Assembly: GCA_041486365.1 (NCBI GenBank)
Contig: JBGPLH010000208.1
Coordinates: forward strand, 1 to 6,095
DNA length: 6,095 bases
Reading direction: 5' to 3'
DNA from: JBGPLH01 sp041486365 [NCBI: Thermodesulfobacteriota bacterium]
GTDB taxonomy: Bacteria > JAUYMQ01
This document shows, piece after piece, positions 1 through 5,107 of this stretch; the stretch's first letter is position 1; every line of letters starts with the position of its first letter. Made by a program: the position numbers and the translations under genes. Under the pieces are notes generated by a model. The model did no database searches, had not been told where the DNA came from, and worked only from the letters and a program-made list of their open reading frames with translations.

Positions 1-1
1 A

Positions 2-70
2 CACGTTCCCCTGACCGCTGCAAGGCAGGCGGCCCGGTGTCCGTTCGTCCAGGAGAGGGTCACGCGGTGA
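2..70 (+). CDS. C-terminal tail of an upstream gene (partial, tentative)
   Basis: One plus-strand frame is open from the left edge and ends at TGA 68-70. It encodes about 22 residues (HVPLTAARQAARCPFVQERV, then TR) that resemble no family I can name. The reason to take it seriously is the junction: its TGA lies inside GTGA 67-70, whose GTG is the best start for the next gene. This 4-base overlap is typical of translationally coupled bacterial operon genes. It would make the SGNH gene the second or later member of an operon. The fragment is too short for a functional call, and the frame could be open by chance in such GC-rich DNA. Confidence 0.35.
   Translation, partial: HVPLTAARQAARCPFVQERVTR
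51..58 (+). promoter_or_regulatory. Ribosome binding site deciding the GTG-67 start
   Basis: The purine run AGGAGAGG sits 8 bases before GTG at 67. An in-frame GTG at 37 has no comparable Shine-Dalgarno sequence in front of it. Starting at 67 also puts the hydrophobic segment directly after a short positively charged N-terminus, as expected for a signal anchor. Confidence 0.6.
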
Positions 71-1059
71 AATGGACCAGAGGCTTGCTGCTGGCTCTGT
101 CGTCGGTGCTCCTGTTCGTTTTCGCGGCCGAGGCGTTCTGGCGGATCTTTCCTTCCATGATCCCGGGAGGCGTCGAGATCCTGGCCCGGTCGCGCCTGTA
201 CCGGTTCGATCCCGACGTGGGAATCGTCCTTCGCCCCGGTGTCGACGCGCGGCTCACGATCCCCTGGCTCGAGCGCCCGGTGCGGGTTCGGACCACGGGA
301 GAGGGCCGGTCCGTCGGCTTCCGCGACGACGGCCTGCAGGGAGGTCTGCGGGTGGCCATCCTGGGCGACTCCTACACTTTCGGTTACGGCGTGGACCAGG
401 GTGAGAGCTTCCCGGCGCAACTGGAGCGCCGGCTGCGCGCCCGGGGCGTCAAGGCCGACGTGATCAACGCGGGGGTGCCGGGGTTCGGAGCGCGGGAAGA
501 GCGCCGGATGCTGGAGAAGCACGTGCTGCCCCTCGGGCCCGCCCTCGTGCTCGTCGCGGTGTACGGGAACGACCTCCAGGACAACGTGCGATCGGTGCAC
601 GGGCGGTGGCTCGGGATTCGCAACTTCCTGGGCGTGCACTCGATCCTGTACGAGATCGCATCCGCGGCGCGCGCGGCGCACCCGCGCCTTGAGGCGGCGC
701 GAGAGGGCAGGCCCCGGCCGAAGGACGCGAAGGCGAAGCATCCCCAGGAGGGCTACGCGATCGAGCGGCGGGAGATCGGGCGCATGCGGGACCTCTGCGC
801 GGCCCGCGGCGTGCGCTTCGGCGTCGTCCTGCTGCCGGATTCGCCATCGCTCGAAGAAGGACGGCTTCATCCCCCCGGAGCTGCCTTCCCCGTCCTTGAT
901 CTGGGGCCGCGCTTCGCGGGACTGCCCCGCAGCGCCTGGCGGAACCCCTATATCGGCCATCTCACGCCGGAGGCGAACGGCTGGGTGGCCGACGCCATCG
1001 CCGACTTCATGGATCGGAACGCGCTGCTCGTCGCGCGCCCGGTTCCGGGCGGGGCCTAG
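67..1059 (+). CDS. Membrane-anchored SGNH/GDSL-hydrolase-like protein
   Basis: This is a 330-residue protein from GTG 67; an in-frame GTG at 37 would add 10 residues. It opens with a short basic stretch and one hydrophobic helix (about residues 6-21), then an E-A-x-x-R-I-F motif, so the rest should lie outside the membrane. SGNH blocks are clear: GDSYTFG at 100-106 with nucleophile Ser102, NAGVPG at 134-139 (block II Gly), and YGND at 166-169 with Asn168. The block V His is His298 in GHLTPEANG. SGNH enzymes are esterases, lipases or acyl transferases acting on esters, often on cell-surface glycans. The Asp that normally sits two or three residues before the His is absent (Tyr295 and Ile296 occupy those places), so activity may be altered or rely on a Ser-His dyad. 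Residues about 200-235 are Arg/Ala/Lys-rich and look like a linker. A second protein of the same architecture begins at 5104. The fold is confident; the substrate is unknown. Confidence 0.85.
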   Translation: MKWTRGLLLALSSVLLFVFAAEAFWRIFPSMIPGGVEILARSRLYRFDPDVGIVLRPGVDARLTIPWLERPVRVRTTGEGRSVGFRDDGLQGGLRVAILGDSYTFGYGVDQGESFPAQLERRLRARGVKADVINAGVPGFGAREERRMLEKHVLPLGPALVLVAVYGNDLQDNVRSVHGRWLGIRNFLGVHSILYEIASAARAAHPRLEAAREGRPRPKDAKAKHPQEGYAIERREIGRMRDLCAARGVRFGVVLLPDSPSLEEGRLHPPGAAFPVLDLGPRFAGLPRSAWRNPYIGHLTPEANGWVADAIADFMDRNALLVARPVPGGA

Positions 1060-1736
1060 CGGAACCCGCGCAGGCGCCAGGCCGCCCGGAGGTACCAGAG
1101 GCGCTGGGCGCGCCGGATGAATCGCGGCGCCTGCCGGTAGGCCGCCAGCGCGTCCCGCATCGCGCGGCGCCCGTCGTCTTCCCGTCCCGTTCCCGCGTGA
1201 CACCGGCCCAGCTTGTAGAATCCCTCGACCGAATCGGTGTTGAGGCGCGTGAAGGTCTCGTACCAGGGGAGCGCCTCGGCGAAACGCCCGGCGCGGAGAT
1301 ACACGTCGCCGATGAGACGGTAGGGCTCGCCGTAGCGCATGCGCGGCTTCGCGGCGAGCGCCTCCTCGATGAGCGGGCGGCCCTCCGTCTCCTTCCCCGT
1401 GGCGAGGAGCGTGTAGCCGAGGAAGAAGCCCGTCTCCGCCGAATCGGGCGAGCGCGTGCGGGCCTTCTCCAGGTGCGGGAGCGCCTGCCCGAACTTCCCG
1501 CGGAGCGCGAGGAGTCGCCCGAGGTCGTTGTGGGCGGCGGCGTTCTCCGGGTTCGCCTCGAGATCCGAGCGGAGCCTTTCGATCTCCCGCCTGGCGCGCA
1601 GCGGCGCCAGCGGGTTCCACGCGCGTCCGGTGAACTGGACGCCGCCCAGATAGAAGACGGCGAGCACGATCACGAGGGCCAGGATCGGGTTCCCCACGAT
1701 CACCGAAGTGATGAGCCACAGCAGCCAGCCCGACAT
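1056..1736 (-). CDS. Membrane-anchored tetratricopeptide repeat protein
   Basis: This is a 226-residue protein on the minus strand, starting at ATG 1734-1736 behind a GGGAG Shine-Dalgarno. Residues about 4-33 are strongly hydrophobic and make one or two closely spaced membrane segments. A basic stretch (R38, R47, R49, R50) and a short helical linker follow. Four TPR units of about 34 residues can be read at 66-99, 100-133, 136-169 and 170-204, with typical small and aromatic positions (for example LGRLLALRGKFGQALPHLEKA). The C-terminus (205-226) is Arg/Trp-rich and carries no further repeat. TPR domains are protein-binding scaffolds, so this is probably a membrane-tethered adaptor; the partner is not indicated. 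By the positive-inside rule the basic linker suggests the repeats face the cytoplasm, but this is uncertain. Its TAG stop overlaps the stop of the convergent SGNH gene. It is transcribed divergently from the uracil-DNA glycosylase gene and has its own promoter. Confidence 0.85.
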   Translation of the reverse strand: MSGWLLWLITSVIVGNPILALVIVLAVFYLGGVQFTGRAWNPLAPLRARREIERLRSDLEANPENAAAHNDLGRLLALRGKFGQALPHLEKARTRSPDSAETGFFLGYTLLATGKETEGRPLIEEALAAKPRMRYGEPYRLIGDVYLRAGRFAEALPWYETFTRLNTDSVEGFYKLGRCHAGTGREDDGRRAMRDALAAYRQAPRFIRRAQRLWYLRAAWRLRGFR

Positions 1737-1765
1737 GGGTCTCCCGGCGTGGAAAGGACCGGGGC

Positions 1766-1794
1766 ATCTTACGCGGCGCCCGCGGCCGGCTCAA
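1766..1794 (-). promoter_or_regulatory. Sigma70-like promoter of the TPR gene
   Basis: Read on the minus strand, TTGAGC (plus 1789-1794) lies 17 bases before TAAGAT (plus 1766-1771). Each hexamer matches 4 of 6 consensus positions and the spacing is optimal. Transcription would begin near 1759, giving a leader of about 23 bases that contains the GGGAG ribosome binding site. Prediction only. Confidence 0.5.
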
Positions 1795-1807
1795 GCGCTC
1801 CGCGTTC

Positions 1808-1836
1808 TTGACACCCCGGGATCGCGCGAGCAGGAT
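1808..1836 (+). promoter_or_regulatory. Sigma70-like promoter of the uracil-DNA glycosylase gene
   Basis: A perfect -35 hexamer TTGACA (1808-1813) is followed after exactly 17 bases by a weak -10, CAGGAT (1831-1836; A2 and T6 match). The start site would be near 1843, about 28 bases before the ATG at 1871. The same bases contain an in-frame TTG at 1808 that could nominally start the glycosylase, but as part of a -35 box it is unlikely to be translated. The -35 hexamer is only 13 bases from the -35 of the opposing TPR promoter. A weak -10 with a strong -35 can indicate activator or repressor control. Confidence 0.45.
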
Positions 1837-1852
1837 CGCGCCCGACCCCGGG
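1813..1852. repeat. Short direct repeats over the glycosylase promoter
   Basis: Two exact short repeats are interleaved here. ACCCCGGG occurs at 1813-1820 and 1845-1852, 32 bases apart (about three helical turns). GGATCGCGC occurs at 1819-1827 and 1833-1841, 14 bases apart. The second GGATCGCGC copy covers most of the -10 element, so the arrangement could be an operator. In DNA this GC-rich, chance repeats of 8-9 bases are plausible, so the regulatory reading is tentative. Confidence 0.3.
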
Positions 1853-1858
1853 GGAGGG
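1850..1858 (+). promoter_or_regulatory. Ribosome binding site of the glycosylase gene
   Basis: GGGGGAGGG is the only strong purine run before ATG 1871. The gap from its GGAGG core to the ATG is 13 bases, slightly longer than ideal. It supports ATG 1871 over the upstream in-frame TTG 1808. Confidence 0.5.
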
Positions 1859-1870
1859 ATCTCCATCCAC

Positions 1871-2656
1871 ATGGCCGACAGGAACACCATCGAACCGCCG
1901 CGCGCCGCGCCGCCCTCCGAGGGCGAACGCTTGCGGCAGGCACTCGCCGACTACGTGGAGCTCTTCGCGGCGAGCGGGCTCTGGGCCGTGGCGGCGCCCG
2001 CCCCCCTCCCTTCCGCCCGATCCATCCCGACGGGGCCCTCCCGCCCGGACGCATCGCCCTCCGCGGCAAGCGAGGAGCCGCCCGCCGGAGCGCTCGACTC
2101 GCTGGAGCGGATCCGGGAGGAGATGGGCGATTGCACGCGGTGCAAGCTCCACCGGGGACGCACGCACATCGTGTTCGGGGAAGGGAACCCGAAGGCGGAG
2201 ATTCTCTTCATCGGGGAAGGTCCCGGCGAGGAGGAGGACCGGCAGGCGCGCCCCTTCGTGGGGCGCGCGGGGCAGCTCCTGACGAAGATAATCCGGAACG
2301 GGATGAAGCTCCGGCGCGAGGACGTGTACATCGCGAACATCGTCAAGTGCCGCCCGCCCGCCAACCGGGAGCCCGAGCGGGACGAGGTGGAGGCCTGCAG
2401 CCCGTTCCTTCTGGCGCAGATCCGCGCCATCGGCCCGAAGGTGATCGTGACGCTGGGGCGCCCGGCGACCTCCACGCTCCTCGGGCGGCCCGTGCAGATC
2501 ACGCGCATGCGCGGAGCGTGGCAGGATTTCCACGGGATCCCGCTGATGCCGACCTACCATCCGGCCTTCGTCCTCCGCCAGTACACGGAGAGAACGCGCC
2601 GCGAGGTGTGGGACGACATGAAACAGGTGCTTCGCCGGATCGGCCGGGCGGATTGA
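1871..2656 (+). CDS. Uracil-DNA glycosylase, family 4 (4Fe-4S type)
   Basis: This 261-residue protein removes uracil from DNA (from cytosine deamination or dUTP misincorporation) as the first step of base excision repair in the cytoplasm. The family was once labelled SPO1 DNA polymerase-related. Four cysteines lie where the iron-sulfur cluster ligands are expected: Cys88 and Cys91 (CTRC), Cys160 (VKCRPP) and Cys176 (EACSPF). Motif A, GEGPGEEED, is at 115-123; PFVGRAGQLL follows, and motif B, HPAFVLR, begins at His230. The catalytic core thus covers about 80-258. An N-terminal helix (about 18-35, LRQALADYVELFAASGLW) and a Pro/Ala/Ser-rich linker (about 40-75) precede it, as in many bacterial members. 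It starts at ATG 1871 because the upstream in-frame TTG overlaps a -35 box. It has its own promoter and heads a run of plus-strand genes, but the following membrane genes have no known role in repair. Confidence 0.93.
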   Translation: MADRNTIEPPRAAPPSEGERLRQALADYVELFAASGLWAVAAPAPLPSARSIPTGPSRPDASPSAASEEPPAGALDSLERIREEMGDCTRCKLHRGRTHIVFGEGNPKAEILFIGEGPGEEEDRQARPFVGRAGQLLTKIIRNGMKLRREDVYIANIVKCRPPANREPERDEVEACSPFLLAQIRAIGPKVIVTLGRPATSTLLGRPVQITRMRGAWQDFHGIPLMPTYHPAFVLRQYTERTRREVWDDMKQVLRRIGRAD

Positions 2657-2666
2657 GCGCGACGGG

Positions 2667-2695
2667 TTGACGCCGCCGCTCCGGCCGAGCATCTT
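2667..2695 (+). promoter_or_regulatory. Weak promoter candidate in the 105-base gap before the fused synthase
   Basis: TTGACG (2667-2672) and CATCTT (2690-2695) are spaced by 17 bases; the -10 matches only 3 of 6 positions. If used, it would give the membrane genes their own transcription separate from the glycosylase. The rest of the gap (2657-2761) holds a modest inverted repeat (2704-2709 with 2725-2730) without a T tract, so I see no intrinsic terminator there. Confidence 0.22.
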
Positions 2696-2751
2696 GGCGC
2701 CCTCCGCCGCCCCCCTGGGACCCTCGGCGGCCCCATTGCCTCCGATCGCAC

Positions 2752-2756
2752 GGGAG
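2752..2756 (+). promoter_or_regulatory. Ribosome binding site supporting a TTG start
   Basis: GGGAG sits 5 bases before TTG 2762. From this TTG the protein begins MHPLIYALFFLTGAAGLIYQ, which matches the usual beginning of fused MFS/spermidine-synthase-like proteins, where the first membrane helix starts at once. Confidence 0.5.
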
Positions 2757-2761
2757 CCCCA

Positions 2762-5107
2762 TTGCATCCGCTGATCTACGCCCTGTTCTTCCTCACGGGC
2801 GCGGCCGGACTGATCTACCAGGTCGTCTGGCTGCGCGTGTTGATCCGCGTATTCGGCAGCACCGTCCAGGCCACATCCACGCTCGTGGCGGCCTTCATGG
2901 CGGGTCTGGCCCTGGGCGCGTGGCTCTTCGGCCGCTTCACCGACCGATCGCGGGCGCCGCTGCGCTGGTACGCGCTGCTCGAGCTGGCCGTCGCGGCGAC
3001 CGCCATCGCGCTTCCCTTCGCCTTCGATGCGACCGTGCCCATCCTGCGGCGCGTATACCAGGCCACGGGCGGGGGGCCGGCGCTCCTGGCGGCGCGCGCG
3101 GCGCTCGCCTTCGCGATCCTCCTGCTCCCCACGATGTTCATGGGCGGGACGTTCCCCGTGCTCACGGTGCTCGCCACGCGGCACGACGGGCGGCTGGCCC
3201 GCAACGTGGCCACGCTGTACGCCCTGAACACCCTCGGCGCCGTGGCGGGGACGCTCCTGACGGGAATCGTCCTGATCGGTGTCTTCGGAGAGAGGGGGGC
3301 CGTCGCCTGCGCCGTCGCGCTGAACGCCCTCGTCGCGGCGATGGCGCTCGGGCTCCACCGGCGATTCGCGCCCTCGGAGGCGGCGGAGGCCGCGCACCCG
3401 ATAGCGCCGCCGCGCCCACTCGTGGTCTCCGACGGCGCGCGGCGCGTGGCGCTGGCCGTCTTCGCCGCGAGCGGCGCCGCGGCGCTCGCCTACGAGGTGA
3501 TCTGGACCCGCCAGCTCCTCTGGTTCCTCGGCACGTCCGTGTACGCCTTCTCCGGGATGCTCGCGATCTTTCTCTCGGGGATCGCCCTCGGAAGCGCGTT
3601 CATGACGAAGCGCGTGGAGCGGGAGGAGGATCCCGTCGGGGTCTTCGGCCTGCTCGAGATCGCGTTGGGTATCACTTCGGTGCTCACGCTGTTCCTCCTC
3701 GTCCCGGCCAACGATGTGTATGATTCGCCTGTGCGCTGGTTCCGCTACGCCGGCGGCATCCTTGCCGCGGTCGCGCTGGTGCTGCCGCCCACGCTGCTCC
3801 TGGGGGCGATCTTCCCGACCGCCGCGCGGGCCTACGCGGCGGGGAAGCCGGACATGGGCGCCGCCGTGGGGCGCGCCTACGCGGTGAACACGGTCGGCGG
3901 GATCTTCGGCTCGCTCGCGGCGGGCTTCCTGCTGATCCCCTGGCTCGGCACGACCCGCGCCATCGCGCTGCTGGCCGTCGTGAACGTACTGGGCGGCGCC
4001 GCGCTCCTGGCCGCGTCCCCCGTCCGGAAGCGGCTGGCCCTGCGCGCGCTCGCGGCGTCCGTGGCGATCCTGGCCCTCGCGATGGTCCCTCTTCTGCGCA
4101 CGGACCCCCTCGCCCGCGTCGTGCGCGAGCGCCTCGCCTTCAAGTACCGGAACCTGATCGGGATCTTCTGGCACCACGAGGATCCGGCAGCCACGGTGAC
4201 GGTCTTCGCGACGCAGCCCCGGGGACGGCCGATGAAGAAGCACCTCTGGGTGAACGGCGTGGGGATGACGTCGCTGGTGACCGTCACGAAGATGATGGCG
4301 CATCTGCCGATCATGCTGGGCCCGGAGCCCGCGCCGGGCCGGACGCGCAAGGTCCTCGTGATCTGCTTCGGGATGGGCACGACCGTGCGATCGGCCTCGC
4401 GGTGGCCCGGCACGGAGGTCGACGCCGTGGAGCTCGTGCCGGGCGTGATCCGCGCATTGCGCTTCTTCCACGCCGACGCGGCGGCGCTCGAGGCGAACCC
4501 GCGCGTCCGGATGCACGTGGGGGACGGCCGGAACTGGCTCCTCCTCTCGGGAAAGAAGTACGACGTCATCACCGTGGATCCGGCGCCGCCCATCTGGAGC
4601 GCGGGGACGGTGAACCTCTACTCGCGGGAGTTCATGGCGCTTGCCCGTGACGCGCTCACGGAGAACGGCGTGGCCCAGTTCTGGGTCTCGAGCGTGGTGA
4701 CGAAGCAGGAGCTTCGCATGCTGCTCGCCACGTTCCGGTCCGTGTTCCCCGAGGGAACCGTCTGGAGCGGCGACAAGATCTCGGGATACTTCCTGATCGG
4801 AGCCGGTCGCGGGCCGCTCCGCGTGGATCCCGCGCGGATCCGCGGCGCATGGGCGATCCCGGCCGTGCGCGAGGACATCCTCGAGTGGGATGGGAACGTG
4901 GGAACGCCCGAGAAGGTCCTGGCTCTGTACGCCGCCGGCGCGACACGCATGGCGGAGTTCTCCGGGGACGCGCCGCTCATCACGGACAACCACCCCTGGA
5001 TCGAGTTCCCCCTCATCCGGTACGTGTTCGAGAAGGACCGGCGCTATCCCCGCCGGCAGTTCCTCGCCCGCCGCGATCCCATCGAGACGGTGCTCGTCAC
5101 CCCATGA
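2762..5107 (+). CDS. Fused MFS-like / spermidine-synthase-like membrane protein
   Basis: This 781-residue protein starts at TTG. Residues 1 to about 450 are a polytopic membrane domain built from two similar halves: GAAGLIYQVVWLR (13-25) recurs as GAAALAYEVIWTR (238-250), and GGTFP (128-132) with NTLGAVAG (156 on) recurs as GAIFP (348-352) with NTVGGIFG (376 on). The C-terminal part (about 465-781) is an aminopropyltransferase/SAM-type Rossmann domain with nucleotide-loop CFGMG (535-539), acidic Glu557, DGR (588-590) and YDVITVD (600-606). The ending LITDNHPWIEFP is typical of this fused family. Spermidine synthases move an aminopropyl group from decarboxylated SAM to putrescine. Here Asp606 matches the catalytic Asp, but the second Asp of the usual D-x-[ST]-D-P is Pro609, the glycine loop is degenerate, and no Tyr-His-Glu polyamine motif is seen. 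The true substrate may therefore differ. Its stop overlaps the next gene's start in ATGA, implying translational coupling. The fusion is confident; the biochemical role is not. Confidence 0.88.
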   Translation: MHPLIYALFFLTGAAGLIYQVVWLRVLIRVFGSTVQATSTLVAAFMAGLALGAWLFGRFTDRSRAPLRWYALLELAVAATAIALPFAFDATVPILRRVYQATGGGPALLAARAALAFAILLLPTMFMGGTFPVLTVLATRHDGRLARNVATLYALNTLGAVAGTLLTGIVLIGVFGERGAVACAVALNALVAAMALGLHRRFAPSEAAEAAHPIAPPRPLVVSDGARRVALAVFAASGAAALAYEVIWTRQLLWFLGTSVYAFSGMLAIFLSGIALGSAFMTKRVEREEDPVGVFGLLEIALGITSVLTLFLLVPANDVYDSPVRWFRYAGGILAAVALVLPPTLLLGAIFPTAARAYAAGKPDMGAAVGRAYAVNTVGGIFGSLAAGFLLIPWLGTTRAIALLAVVNVLGGAALLAASPVRKRLALRALAASVAILALAMVPLLRTDPLARVVRERLAFKYRNLIGIFWHHEDPAATVTVFATQPRGRPMKKHLWVNGVGMTSLVTVTKMMAHLPIMLGPEPAPGRTRKVLVICFGMGTTVRSASRWPGTEVDAVELVPGVIRALRFFHADAAALEANPRVRMHVGDGRNWLLLSGKKYDVITVDPAPPIWSAGTVNLYSREFMALARDALTENGVAQFWVSSVVTKQELRMLLATFRSVFPEGTVWSGDKISGYFLIGAGRGPLRVDPARIRGAWAIPAVREDILEWDGNVGTPEKVLALYAAGATRMAEFSGDAPLITDNHPWIEFPLIRYVFEKDRRYPRRQFLARRDPIETVLVTP

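Noticed and set aside
1197-1811. A 204-codon plus-strand open frame opposite the TPR gene
   Set aside because: The minus strand encodes four readable TPR units and a membrane segment with a ribosome binding site and promoter; the plus-strand frame is low-complexity Arg/Glu/Ala-rich sequence.
1808-1870. TTG 1808 as the glycosylase start, adding 21 residues
   Set aside because: The TTG is part of a perfect TTGACA -35 hexamer, has no ribosome binding site, and the added residues are not typical of the family; ATG 1871 has a purine run upstream.
2704-2730. Inverted repeat CCGCCG / CGGCGG in the gap after the glycosylase as a terminator
   Set aside because: The stem is only 6 bp with a 15-base loop and there is no T tract after it.
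2730-2765. Direct repeat GCCCCATTGC (2730-2739 and 2756-2765) around the TTG start
   Set aside because: The copies are 26 bases apart, the first TTG is out of frame with the gene, and a 10-base repeat in C-rich sequence is weak evidence of function.
1769-4993. A 1074-codon open frame on the minus strand spanning the glycosylase and the fused synthase
   Set aside because: It is antisense to two clearly recognisable genes, rich in Arg/Gly/His/Pro with no recognisable domain, and runs across the intergenic gap and both promoters. GC-rich codon usage on the plus strand keeps such antisense frames open by lacking stop codons.
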